The notes under the pieces were generated by a model, which did no database searches, had not been told where the DNA came from, and saw only the letters and a program-made list of their open reading frames with translations. From the NCBI RefSeq assembly GCF_027925385.1, contig NZ_AP027142.1, positions 2,152,001 to 2,216,000 on the forward strand: DNA of 64,000 bases, read 5' to 3'. Position 1 is the first letter of the stretch; each line of letters starts with the position of its first letter. The DNA is from Methylocystis iwaonis. GTDB taxonomy: Bacteria > Pseudomonadota > Alphaproteobacteria > Rhizobiales > Beijerinckiaceae. Position numbers and translations under genes: made by a program. Shown piece after piece: positions 34,912 to 42,849 of this stretch.

Positions 34912-37401
34912 TCAATACAAGGATATACGCAGCGTTCCTCCTATCGTTCGCGGGAAGCGGTAAAAGTTGAGCGTCGACGGCGCCGTCGCTGTGCCGGGAT
35001 CAATCGCCGTGCCATTGTTCACCAGGGGCAATTGATTGGTCAGGTTTTTCACCCAGAAATTGAGATTGTAGCGCTCGTCATCCGTGTGAAGGCCAAAGCC
35101 GAGATTGGTGATGGCGTAGGCTGGCTGCCAATATCGGTAGAAGGCGTAGGGGTCGGTGACGAGCGTCTTGTCCTGCCAGGCGACATTCGCGTAGACGAAG
35201 CCCGTCACCGGCTGGTTCCACCATTCGCCGAAGCCTTCCAGCAGCAGCCCGAGCTTTCTCTCATAGTTGAAGCCCGCATTGAACGAATAGACCGGCACGG
35301 CGTTGAAGCGCGAGTTGCTTCGGCTGACTTGCGTGGGCGGCCGTATAAAGCCCGGCGGCGGATTATTGGGAACATTCCATATCCAGGAGGCGTCGATCGG
35401 CGCTTCGTCGAAGTCGATCCAGCGCGCTTCGGTGATCGCGCCCGAAAAGTTGAACCAGAACCCTTCGAACGCGTTCCAGCGTCCGTCGAATTCGAGGCCG
35501 CGCAGGCGCGCGTGAGGCGCGACGCCGAGATAAGTCTGCCGTGTCGGCACGCCATTGGCGTCGACGACGGAGGTGTCGACGAAGTTCGTCTGGAAGTTAT
35601 AGATGTCGTTCCAATAGAGATTGGCGTTGACGACGAGGCCGCCGTCGAACCAGACCGACTTCGCGCCGAGCTCGTAATCCCAGGAGGTCTCGGGCTTGGT
35701 GATTACCGGCTGGAATTTCTGGAAGACCCCGCCGACGAAGATGCCCTGCGCGCCGGTGTTGACGGCGCCGGCCTTCTCGCCTCGGCCGACAATCCCGTAG
35801 AGCATGATATTTTCATTGTACTGATATTGCGGGTTGAAGATGCCGGTCAGCGCGTTGAGCGTGGCCTTCTGCCCGCCGGTATCGTAGAAGCGCTGCCCGC
35901 CCGCGGCGACGATCGCCGCCTGCTGGTCCAGGACCGAGCCATTGCCCGGCACAGCGGTGATCCAACTGAAGTTCGAGCCCGATCTCACCTCCCAGCTATC
36001 GCGAAGCCCGAAGGTCAGGGCGAGCTGTTCATCGACGTGATAGGTGGCGTTTCCGTAAGCGGCGAACTGCAGATCGCGCGCCTTGCCGTCGCGATTGCTG
36101 GCCATCCCGCGCAGCAGGTAAGGCGTCGGCGTGACGACGCCATTGCTGACGGTCCCGTACCATCTGGCGGCGTCCCCGCCATAGATCGTATTGGCCCGGT
36201 TCCAGACATAGTCATAAAAGGCGAATAAGCCTGCTTGCCACTCGAGCGGCTCGTCGCGCGGCGAGGTGAGCCGGAATTCCTGCGAGAACTGGTCGACATA
36301 AGTGTCGGAGGCGCCTTTGCTGATCTCCGTCAGATTGTTGCCCATATCGTTGCGCGGCAGGAGGCGGAAATTTCCGTAGGCGCTTATCGAGGTGAAGACG
36401 TTTTCGCCGATGTTGTAGTTCAGCTCGTTCGACACCATGTGGAGGCGCTGGTCGAGCGTGCCATTGTCTGTGTTGAAAGGCTTGCGCGGGTCGATGGTGA
36501 GCAAAGGCAATCCGAGGCGCAGCCTCAGATTTTGCGAATAGGTCCGCGTGGGCCGCGTACCGTTCCAGAACACTTGAAACGTGTCCGCATATGGCCCGTC
36601 ATTGTTGTTGTTATATTCGTGTGATTGGGAAATATTGAAGATGAACCTGTTGGTGAAATTATCGCCGATATAAAGCAACTGCCCCCGTGCGCCCCAACGG
36701 TTGTTGTTCAGGAGCGAGGCGCCGGACACCTGATCGCGGAACCACCCGTCGCCATGGTCGTAATAGGCCGCGATGCGGTAAGCGAGCTTGTCGTCGATGA
36801 TCGGCCCCGTGACGTTCACACGTTGCATCACGTGAGAGTAGCTGCCGAACTGGGTTTCGAGCGTGGCCTTGCGTTCGAACGACGGCAATTGGGTGCGGAC
36901 GACGAAGCTGCCAACAGTCGTGTTCTTGCCGCCGGCGGTGCCCTGGGGGCCGAGCGCCACTTCCGCCGATTCGATGTCGATGTAATCCGCCCATTGAAAT
37001 CCAACGTGTCTGAAGAACACATTGTCGAGCATGAAGCCCGTGTCGAACTCCGACCCGTCCCCTGTGCCGGCGCCAGCGCTCACGCCGCGAATAGCCGGGC
37101 GCGCCGTTCTGGGATTGCCCGAGCCTGGCCTATAATTCGGGATCTTCTGGGCGAAGTCCTCCAGCCTGTACAGTTGCTCCCGTTGTGCGGTCTTGGGATC
37201 GACGACGACAATTGGCCGCGCAATCTTTTCGACCTGCATTTTTCGTTTCGACAATTCGCCCGGCTTGTCCTTTCCACTGCCGCTGACCACGACGTCCGTA
37301 ACTTGGGCGTCCTGACCGAGAGCTATTCCGGCCGCTCCGGCGACAACAGAGCCCAAAATGGTGCTTGAAAGCAGTCTGCATACAAAACGCCACTTCGCCA
37401 T
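34912..37401 (-). CDS. TonB-dependent outer-membrane receptor
   Basis: This 829-residue receptor has a signal peptide (MAKWRFVCRLLSSTILGSVV, to about GIALGQ) and a plug domain of about 150 residues (RLEDFAQKIPNYRPGSGNPR, then RGVSAG). A 22-strand barrel follows, ending in GTLRISLY with a terminal aromatic residue. Loops are rich in Asn and Trp (SHEYNNNNDGPYAD). Substrate is unknown; iron or copper chelates are common for this fold, but no transporter, regulator or biosynthesis gene is adjacent. The ATG at 37401 has GGAGGGG 9 nt upstream, while the earlier in-frame ATG at 37422 lies before that ribosome site. Confidence 0.92.
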   Translation of the reverse strand: MAKWRFVCRLLSSTILGSVVAGAAGIALGQDAQVTDVVVSGSGKDKPGELSKRKMQVEKIARPIVVVDPKTAQREQLYRLEDFAQKIPNYRPGSGNPRTARPAIRGVSAGAGTGDGSEFDTGFMLDNVFFRHVGFQWADYIDIESAEVALGPQGTAGGKNTTVGSFVVRTQLPSFERKATLETQFGSYSHVMQRVNVTGPIIDDKLAYRIAAYYDHGDGWFRDQVSGASLLNNNRWGARGQLLYIGDNFTNRFIFNISQSHEYNNNNDGPYADTFQVFWNGTRPTRTYSQNLRLRLGLPLLTIDPRKPFNTDNGTLDQRLHMVSNELNYNIGENVFTSISAYGNFRLLPRNDMGNNLTEISKGASDTYVDQFSQEFRLTSPRDEPLEWQAGLFAFYDYVWNRANTIYGGDAARWYGTVSNGVVTPTPYLLRGMASNRDGKARDLQFAAYGNATYHVDEQLALTFGLRDSWEVRSGSNFSWITAVPGNGSVLDQQAAIVAAGGQRFYDTGGQKATLNALTGIFNPQYQYNENIMLYGIVGRGEKAGAVNTGAQGIFVGGVFQKFQPVITKPETSWDYELGAKSVWFDGGLVVNANLYWNDIYNFQTNFVDTSVVDANGVPTRQTYLGVAPHARLRGLEFDGRWNAFEGFWFNFSGAITEARWIDFDEAPIDASWIWNVPNNPPPGFIRPPTQVSRSNSRFNAVPVYSFNAGFNYERKLGLLLEGFGEWWNQPVTGFVYANVAWQDKTLVTDPYAFYRYWQPAYAITNLGFGLHTDDERYNLNFWVKNLTNQLPLVNNGTAIDPGTATAPSTLNFYRFPRTIGGTLRISLY

Positions 37402-37671
37402 TATATTGCGCCCCTCCATCATCGTACTTTCCTAGTATGAAAGTATGATTCAAGGAGGAATTCAAGCGCCTCGCTCCCGCGTTGGAAAAGTGCTCATCGC
37501 CGTTGCAGAAACGCAACATATGCAGAAAGATGATTGTGTCTATTTACAATACGCAAGGCGCGACAAGCTCATGTCTGAAAGCCGCGCGTCCGAGAAAGCC
37601 CGCATTAACTCCAGCACATTAATAGGCTATTTGCTAAAGAGAAACAGCGCGCGGCGTCGCTGAAAAAGGAG

Positions 37672-38295
37672 TTAGGGGCAGCCTTGCGCAATTGCGCGAG
37701 CCGTCTCCACCTCCTCAGGGCGATTGACATTGAAAAACGGGTCGTAGGGTTTGTCCGGCCAAGCCACGTTCGCATTCGGGTAGCGCGCGATGAAGGCGGA
37801 AACCTTCCGCACGCCCTCCTCCGCCAGCGCCCGCCGCAACTCCTCGCGCAACGCCACCGGCCAAAGCGCCACGGCGTGATGGACGCGGTCGCCCGACTCC
37901 GCCACGGCGATCTGCGCGCCAGCCGTCTCCCGCGCCGCGCGGAGCCGCGCAACGAGATCATCAGGCAGGAAAGGCGTATCGGCGGGCGCGCTGACAATAT
38001 CCGTCGCCTCGGGCCAATGGGCGGCGGCGTAATCCATTCCCGCCAGCACCCCCGCCAGCGGCCCGGCGAAGCCCTCGACCGTATCGGCGACGACCGGCAG
38101 CCCGAAAGCGCCGAACCGCGCCGGATCGCCATTGGCGTTGATCACGAGCCCGTCGCATTGTGGGGCAAGGCGGGCGATCGCATGAGCGATGATCGGCCGT
38201 CCGCCGATTTCCAAGAGCGGCTTGTCGCCGCCGCCCATCCGCCGCGACAGGCCGCCGGCGAGCAAAACGCCGAAAATTTTTTCCCTCATGCGCAT
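37672..38295 (-). CDS. mobA: Molybdenum cofactor guanylyltransferase
   Basis: This 207-residue protein has the nucleotide-binding motif GVLLAGGLSRRMGGGDKPLL, followed by DGLVINANGD and the metal-binding region SAPADTPFLPDDLVARL. MobA attaches GMP to molybdopterin to form the bis-MGD cofactor of DMSO-reductase-type enzymes. It is alone here; moaD and moaE are about 7.5 kb away. Its C-terminal NVNRPEEVETA is typical. Confidence 0.93.
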   Translation of the reverse strand: MRMREKIFGVLLAGGLSRRMGGGDKPLLEIGGRPIIAHAIARLAPQCDGLVINANGDPARFGAFGLPVVADTVEGFAGPLAGVLAGMDYAAAHWPEATDIVSAPADTPFLPDDLVARLRAARETAGAQIAVAESGDRVHHAVALWPVALREELRRALAEEGVRKVSAFIARYPNANVAWPDKPYDPFFNVNRPEEVETARAIAQGCP

Positions 38296-38358
38296 CCTTT
38301 CGGCCGCCCAGCCCCTCTTTGTCAGTGAGGGCCTTCCTCGCGAACACGGAGATCGACG

Positions 38359-38562
38359 ATGTTTTATGTCAAAAACCTGCCGAATTGGGAGCGTGCAATA
38401 CGCGTCGTCATGGGCCTCGTCCTCATTGCGATCGCCATCGTCTATCTTGGAAAGACGGCGATCGGTTTTGGCGCCGGGGCGATGGGCGTCATGGCGGCGA
38501 TGAGCGGGATAATGGGTTTTTGCCCGGCCTGCGCGCTCGCCGGCCGCCGATTGAAGCAGTGA
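38359..38562 (+). CDS. DUF2892 small membrane protein
   Basis: This 67-residue protein starts FYVKNLPNWERAIRVVMGLV and has two membrane helices. The end GIMGFCPACALAGRR is the usual DUF2892 position of a CP motif, here extended to CPAC. Function of the family is unknown; related domains follow rhodanese domains in YgaP. It lies 4 bp before a sigma-factor gene and in the same direction as a thioredoxin and CcdA-like gene, so a thiol-redox link is plausible. Confidence 0.85.
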   Translation: MFYVKNLPNWERAIRVVMGLVLIAIAIVYLGKTAIGFGAGAMGVMAAMSGIMGFCPACALAGRRLKQ

Positions 38563-38566
38563 GCGA

Positions 38567-39103
38567 ATGGCCGTAGAGCGCAGCCAATTGATCCAGGGCG
38601 TGAAGCGCGGCGACGCGCTCGCGCTCGACCAGCTTCTCGTCGACTGCCGCGCAGACGTCCGCCGCTATGCGCTTCGCCACTGCGCCACGAGCGAGATCGA
38701 CGACGCCGTGCAGGAAACCCTCCTCGTCGTCGCCCGGCACGTCACGTCCTTGCGGGCCGCGGCGTCTTTCGCGAGCTGGCTGTTTACCGTGGTGCGGCGC
38801 GAGTGCCAGCGCCTCTCGCGCAAGATGCTCGCCCACGAGAATATAGAAGACGAGAAGTTCGAGGCCTGGTTCGCCAGCGCCCCGACCGCCGAGCTGAGGG
38901 CCGAGCTTGCTTGCGCTTTGGAATCCTTGCCGGCGCATTATCTCGAGATCGTGCTGCTGCGCGATTTCGAGGAACTTACTATATCTGAGATTGTAGATCG
39001 ATTAAATATACCTCTGGCGACGGCCAAGAGCAGGCTGCGCCGCGCCCGCGCCCTCGTACGGGATTATCTCATTGGCTCCGACGAGAATGAATTCACCCGC
39101 TAA
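38567..39103 (+). CDS. ECF-type RNA polymerase sigma factor
   Basis: This 178-residue protein has sigma region 2 at about residues 20-90 (RRYALRHCATSEIDDAVQET, LFTVVRRECQRL) and region 4 at about 115-170 (LESLPAHYLEIVLLRDFEEL, IPLATAKSRLRRARALVRDY). No anti-sigma factor gene is adjacent. The preceding DUF2892 protein or the following thioredoxin might serve in signalling. The DNA of the recognition helix (about 38974-39010) is strikingly A/T-rich for this genome, for example TATATCTGAGATTGTAGATC. Confidence 0.9.
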   Translation: MAVERSQLIQGVKRGDALALDQLLVDCRADVRRYALRHCATSEIDDAVQETLLVVARHVTSLRAAASFASWLFTVVRRECQRLSRKMLAHENIEDEKFEAWFASAPTAELRAELACALESLPAHYLEIVLLRDFEELTISEIVDRLNIPLATAKSRLRRARALVRDYLIGSDENEFTR

Positions 39104-39119
39104 CGCACAAGGAATGACC

Positions 39120-39497
39120 ATGTTACGCAACATTATCTTCGCTTTTCTGGCGCTCGCCGCTCTCGTCCAACCCGCCAGCGCCGAACAGGCCTATACGACG
39201 AGCGCCTTTTCAGCGGCGCAGAAGGCCGGCAAAGGCATTGTCGTCCATATCTACGCGCCCTGGTGCCCGACCTGCCGCGCCCAGGAGCCCATCCTGCACA
39301 AGCTCGAAGCCGACCCCAAATTTTCCGGCGTAGAGTCCTTCCGCGTCGATTTCGACGGGCAGAAAGACGCGGTGCGCGCCTTCAAGGCCACGAGCCAAAG
39401 CACCATCATCGTCTTCAAGGGCGCTCAGGAGGTCGGCCGCTCGGTCGGCGAGACGAGCCCCAAGGCGATCGGCGAGTTGCTCGACAAGGCCCTGTGA
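39120..39497 (+). CDS. Periplasmic thioredoxin-like protein
   Basis: This 125-residue protein has a signal peptide (residues 1-21, ending PASA) and a thioredoxin fold with the active site C49-P-T-C52 (IYAPWCPTCRAQEP) and the cis-proline region SQSTIIVFKG. It probably reduces or shuttles disulfides outside the cytoplasm. The start at 39120 (MLRN) has AAGGA 6 nt upstream; the ATG at 39114 lies too close to that site. It is followed one base later by the CcdA-like gene, its likely electron donor. Confidence 0.9.
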   Translation: MLRNIIFAFLALAALVQPASAEQAYTTSAFSAAQKAGKGIVVHIYAPWCPTCRAQEPILHKLEADPKFSGVESFRVDFDGQKDAVRAFKATSQSTIIVFKGAQEVGRSVGETSPKAIGELLDKAL

Positions 39498-39498
39498 C

Positions 39499-40224
39499 AT
39501 GAGCGCCGGCGCCCTCGGTCTCGCCTTCCTTGCTGGCCTGCTGTCGGCGCTGTCGCCTTGCGTGCTGCCGCTTCTGCCGCTGGTGCTCGGCGCGGCGGCG
39601 ACCGAGCATAAATCGGCGCCGGCGCTTCTTGCGCTCGGCGTCGCCCTCTCCTTTGCGGCGATCGGTCTCTTCGTCGCGACGATCGGCTTCTCCATCGGCC
39701 TCGATGGCGACGCCTTCCGGGCCGGCGCCGCGGCGCTGATGATGGCGTTCGGCCTCGTCCTGCTCTTTCCGGCGCTTCAGGCGCGGGTGGCGGCGGCTGG
39801 CGGTCCGTTCAGCGACCGGCTCAATGCGGCCTTTGGCGGCGCTGGCGCGTCGGGAGGGCTATTCGGTCAATTCGGCGTGGGGCTTCTGCTTGGCGCCATC
39901 TGGAGCCCTTGCGTTGGCCCGACGCTCGGCGCCGCCTCCGTGCTCGCCTCGCGCGGCGAGGATTTGGGCGCTGTCGCGGCGACCATGGGCGTTTTCGGGC
40001 TCGGCGCGGCGGCGCCGCTTCTGGTCCTGGGCTTCCTGTCCAGAAAGGCCTTCGCGCGCTGGCGCGATCCGCTGCTCGCCGCTGGCAAGAGATTGAAACA
40101 GGCGATGGGCCTGCTCTTCCTGGCTTTGGGCCTGCTCATCCTCAGCGGGGCGGACAAGACGCTCGAAGCCGCGCTCGTCTCGGCGTCTCCGGAATGGTTG
40201 ACCGGGCTGACCACCCGCTTCTGA
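39499..40224 (+). CDS. CcdA/DsbD-like thiol-electron transporter
   Basis: This 241-residue membrane protein has six probable helices. The paired cysteines sit in the two repeats: C21 in SALSPCVLPLLPL and C138 in IWSPCVGPTLG. CcdA proteins carry electrons from cytoplasmic thioredoxin across the membrane to periplasmic thiol proteins. The periplasmic thioredoxin encoded directly upstream (one base apart) is the natural acceptor. The unit reads DUF2892, sigma factor, thioredoxin, CcdA. Confidence 0.9.
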   Translation: MSAGALGLAFLAGLLSALSPCVLPLLPLVLGAAATEHKSAPALLALGVALSFAAIGLFVATIGFSIGLDGDAFRAGAAALMMAFGLVLLFPALQARVAAAGGPFSDRLNAAFGGAGASGGLFGQFGVGLLLGAIWSPCVGPTLGAASVLASRGEDLGAVAATMGVFGLGAAAPLLVLGFLSRKAFARWRDPLLAAGKRLKQAMGLLFLALGLLILSGADKTLEAALVSASPEWLTGLTTRF

Positions 40225-40286
40225 GTGAGACGAGACCCGCTCGATTGTTCGGCGCCATCCCGACGCTCGCGCAGTTGGGACACCGC

Positions 40287-40369
40287 CGTCATTGCGAGGA
40301 GGCGAAGCCGACGAAGCAATCCAGGGCCGCATCGCCGCCCTGGATTGCTTCGCTTCGCTCGCAATGACG
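40287..40369. repeat. Palindromic repeat, family A, copy 4
   Basis: This 83-bp inverted repeat has outer ends CGTCATTGCGAG and CTCGCAATGACG and core CAATCCAGGGC facing GCCCTGGATTG. It is 62 bp after the CcdA-like gene and may mark its transcript end. Confidence 0.88.
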
Positions 40370-40394
40370 GGCGCTGGGCAGAACTAGCGCTCTT

Positions 40395-40432
40395 GTGGCT
40401 CTGGATTCTCGGGCTTTCAGCCCGCCGGGAAA
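40395..40432. repeat. Family B repeat, partial copy
   Basis: Only the right half of a family B unit is seen: GTGGCTCTGGATTCTCGGGC, followed by TTTCAGCCCGCCGGGAA. It is shorter by a few bases than the full copy at 34716-34813 and has lost the AATGAC end. Confidence 0.75.
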
Positions 40433-40631
40433 CGGAAGTGGTATGAGACGCAAATAGAGACACAGCATTTCAGGAAGCATTAACGATAATCTGCGTGCAT
40501 AGAGCAGCAGTAGATCGTCCGCGACGTGCGGTTACGGCGCGAAAACTCTGGCGAAAACAAGGCGACGCCTGGGGCGCGCCGAAACTTCCTAAAATCTGGT
40601 TTAAACTTGATTATCTATGGACCTCGCGCGT

Positions 40632-40646
40632 TTAGGCAAATCTTAA
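40632..40646 (+). promoter_or_regulatory. Possible CtrA-binding box upstream of sciP
   Basis: The sequence TTAG-GCAAATC-TTAA has the TTAA-N7-TTAA layout of CtrA sites with one mismatch, and lies about 57 bp before the sciP start. In Caulobacter, sciP is under CtrA control and SciP in turn inhibits CtrA-dependent transcription, so a site here would fit. A second, weaker match, TTAA-ACTTGAT-TATC, starts at 40601. Confidence 0.4.
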
Positions 40647-40702
40647 AAGGCCAGGCGCTATAAGGCGGTTACTGTGTGGTCGTAGAGTATGCGAGTAAGA
40701 TT

Positions 40703-40978
40703 ATGACCGAGACGCACCGTCCGCGTGTCAAATATGTCATCGGCCCTGACGGCAGCCCGCTGACAATTGCGGATTTGCCGCCGCCTTCCACCAAGCGCTG
40801 GGTCATTCGCCGCAAGGCGGAAGTGGTCGCCGCGGTCCGGGGCGGTCTTCTTTCCCTCGACGAAGCCTGCAGCCGCTATACGCTGACGGTCGACGAGTTC
40901 CTGAGCTGGCAGATGTCGATCGACCAGCACGGCCTCGCCGGACTGCGCACGACGCGCCTGCAGCAATATCGGATGTAA
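40703..40978 (+). CDS. sciP: SciP-like CtrA inhibitor (DUF1153)
   Basis: This 91-residue protein has strongly conserved blocks: VKYVIGPDGSPLTIADLPPP, RWVIRRKAEVVAAVRGGLLS, the helix-turn-helix LDEACSRYTLTVDEFLSWQ, and HGLAGLRTTRLQQYRM. In Caulobacter, SciP binds CtrA and blocks transcription of CtrA-activated genes in G1. A longer frame from 40676 exists, but the ATG at 40703 gives the family-typical N-terminus (MTETHRPRVKY). The gene stands alone, with its own leader and a strong terminator. Confidence 0.93.
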   Translation: MTETHRPRVKYVIGPDGSPLTIADLPPPSTKRWVIRRKAEVVAAVRGGLLSLDEACSRYTLTVDEFLSWQMSIDQHGLAGLRTTRLQQYRM

Positions 40979-41004
40979 GGCGCGCGCATCCTACGACCTG
41001 AATT

Positions 41005-41039
41005 AAAAAAGCCGGTCCCATTTTTGGGCCGGCTTTTTT
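41005..41039 (+). terminator. Rho-independent terminator of sciP
   Basis: The stem GCCGG-T-CCC facing GGG-CCGGC around ATTTTT (41011-41033) is followed by six T residues (41034-41039). Six A residues precede it, so it can work on both strands. Confidence 0.88.
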
Positions 41040-41057
41040 GTTTGTGCGTGCGTTAAT

Positions 41058-41128
41058 GCGGCTCTGGATTCCCGGTCGGGCTTTCAGCCCGCCGGGAATG
41101 ACAAGCCCCAACGCGAGCTGTTCAAACC
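41058..41128. repeat. Family B repeat, right half plus flank
   Basis: GCGGCTCTGGATTCCCGGTC continues through GGGCTTTCAGCCCGCCGGGA to AATGACA. The flank AGCCCCAACGCGAGCTGTTC then matches the flank of the full copy near 34838. The left arm is absent. Confidence 0.8.
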
Positions 41129-41136
41129 AAACCGCC

Positions 41137-42129
41137 TCAGACCTGCGGCGGTCCCTCCGCCGCGCGGGGCTCGCCCCGCAGCTTTTCCACGAGCTTCTTG
41201 CGCTCGAAGAGCCCGACGACGACGAGCGCCGCGAGCAGCGGGACGATCAGGTAGAAGAGCCGCCACACCAGCAGCGCCGCCAGAACCTGCAAGCGCGGCA
41301 CGTCGGGCATCAGATTGATGAAGACCAGCTCGAAGACGCCGAGTCCGCCCGGCGCATGGGAGACGAGCGCCGCCGAGAAAGACAGGAGGAAGGCGGCGAG
41401 GACGACGATATAGCCCGGATTCCCCTGCTCCGGCAGCGCGAAATAGATGATGCCCGCCGCGCCGATGAGTTCGGCCGGCGCCGCGAAGAGCTGTTGGACC
41501 ATGACGGCCGGACGCGGATAGGTGATCTCGAACTTGCCGAACCGGAACGGTCTGAAATGCATCAGCGAGCCGACGATGTAGACCGCGACGAAGCCCAAAC
41601 ATAGCAGCCCCACCGTGCGCGCCGTGTGCGGATGGGTGAAGACGTCTGGCAGGAAGCCCGCGAGACGCTGCATCATCGTGGGGTCGTAGGTGAGCAGAAG
41701 CCCCCCGAGCAGCACATTGCCGAAGGCGAAAGTGTAGGAGCAGAGCACCACCAGCGTCGCGACCTGCGTCGCCGTCAGCCCTTTCGACGAATAGGCGCGG
41801 TAGCGCACCATGGCGCCGGAGAAGACGCTCGCGCCGATATTGTGGGACAGCGCGTAAGTGGTGAAGGAACAAACGGAGATGAAAATCCACGAAATATGCG
41901 TCACGCCCAGATGCAAGAGCGCGATCCGATCGTACCAGGCGAGCGCCGCATAGGCGAGCAAGGTCGACAGCGCCGCGAAGAAGTAATCCGATGCGGGAAT
42001 GGCCCTGAGATAGGCCCAAACCTCTGTGCCGACGGATTCGCCCTGGAACTCGTGGTAGAGCAGGTAAAATGAGCCGATGACGGCGGCGAGCCCGATGACG
42101 GGCCAGAAATACTCTGCCAGTTTTTTCAT
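41137..42129 (-). CDS. UPF0104 / lysylphosphatidylglycerol synthase-like membrane protein
   Basis: This 330-residue integral membrane protein with about eight helices resembles the flippase part of MprF and the YbhN/AglD family. Landmarks are SHNIGASVFSGAMVRYRAYS, the glycine-rich SHAPGGLGVFELVFINLMP and the final helix before a basic tail, LFERKKLVEKLRGEPRAAEG. No aminoacyl-transfer domain is present. The ATG at 42129 gives the normal start (MKKLAEYFWPVIGL); the open frame upstream is not protein-like. Confidence 0.88.
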   Translation of the reverse strand: MKKLAEYFWPVIGLAAVIGSFYLLYHEFQGESVGTEVWAYLRAIPASDYFFAALSTLLAYAALAWYDRIALLHLGVTHISWIFISVCSFTTYALSHNIGASVFSGAMVRYRAYSSKGLTATQVATLVVLCSYTFAFGNVLLGGLLLTYDPTMMQRLAGFLPDVFTHPHTARTVGLLCLGFVAVYIVGSLMHFRPFRFGKFEITYPRPAVMVQQLFAAPAELIGAAGIIYFALPEQGNPGYIVVLAAFLLSFSAALVSHAPGGLGVFELVFINLMPDVPRLQVLAALLVWRLFYLIVPLLAALVVVGLFERKKLVEKLRGEPRAAEGPPQV

Positions 42130-42211
42130 GCAGCCTGTCGCGTTAGACGTTATTTGGGGCTTCGTCAGCGGTCGATGCTGGCCTGCGCATTCCCTCGCAT
42201 GTAAGCAAGTC

Positions 42212-42286
42212 ATGAGCAAGCCACAAGCGCCGGCCAAGCCGGTCCAAGGGGAAGCGCCGAAGCCGGCCGGAAAGACGACGCCATGA
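42212..42286 (+). CDS. Possible 24-residue leader ORF before the Yip1 gene
   Basis: The frame MSKPQAPAKPVQGEAPKPAG, then KTTP, ends in TGA overlapping the next ATG (ATGA). A Pro/Lys/Ala-only composition and the absence of a clear ribosome site make it uncertain. It could be a coupling leader or a fragment of a longer, lost gene. Confidence 0.3.
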   Translation: MSKPQAPAKPVQGEAPKPAGKTTP

Positions 42287-42849
42287 AGGATATGATCTCC
42301 CGGGTCAAAGGCCTCATTTTGACGCCCCGGCAGGAGTGGGAGCGGATCGAGGCGGAGGACACATCCGTCCGCGACCTTTATCTGCGGTATATCGGCGTCC
42401 TTGCGGCCATACCGCCCTTCGCGAGCTTTTTGGGGTCGTGGCTGTTTGGCGCGCGCGGGCTGCATCCGACTTTCACGGCGGGGCTGCTGCGCGCGGTCAT
42501 GCAATATGCATTGAGCCTGCCCGCGCTCTTCCTGACCGCCTTTGTGATCTCCATGGCGGCCCCCTATTTCGACGGCCGCAGCGACGATCGGCGGGCGCTG
42601 GCGCTCGCCGCCTACTCCTATACGCCGGCCTGGCTCGCCTCGGCTTTCGGCCTCGTGCCGGGGCTACGTTTCCTCGACGTGCTGGGTCTCTACGGGATCT
42701 ACGTCTTTTCGCTGGGCCTGACGCGCATGATGCGGGTGCCCAAGGACAATCTCGACGTCTTCACGCTGGTGGCGCTGTTCCTGACGGTGGCCATGGGCGC
42801 TTTGCACGCCTGGCTGGTGTCGGCGATCGCGCCTGCGCAATTGCTCTAG
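42283..42849 (+). CDS. Yip1-family membrane protein
   Basis: This 188-residue protein starts MKDMISRVKGLILTPRQEWE, the usual Yip1 opening (a short amphipathic region, then TPxxEWxRI). Five membrane helices follow. The phrase AAYSYTPAWLASAFGLVPGL is typical. Function in bacteria is unknown. Its stop codon overlaps that of the convergent hybrid kinase through a shared CTAG. Confidence 0.85.
   Translation: MKDMISRVKGLILTPRQEWERIEAEDTSVRDLYLRYIGVLAAIPPFASFLGSWLFGARGLHPTFTAGLLRAVMQYALSLPALFLTAFVISMAAPYFDGRSDDRRALALAAYSYTPAWLASAFGLVPGLRFLDVLGLYGIYVFSLGLTRMMRVPKDNLDVFTLVALFLTVAMGALHAWLVSAIAPAQLL

Larger units (their letters stand above)
40225..40702. other. 478-bp stretch before sciP with repeats and promoter region
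   Basis: There is no gene here. It holds a complete family A repeat (40287-40369), a half family B repeat (40395-40432), then an A/T-rich leader of the sciP gene from about 40440 with a CtrA-like box at 40632-40646. Confidence 0.7.

Noticed and set aside
37445..37663. 72-codon plus-strand frame in the gap between the TonB receptor and mobA
   Set aside because: No ribosome site, no protein-like pattern, and codon use unlike neighbours; the region is more likely the receptor promoter.
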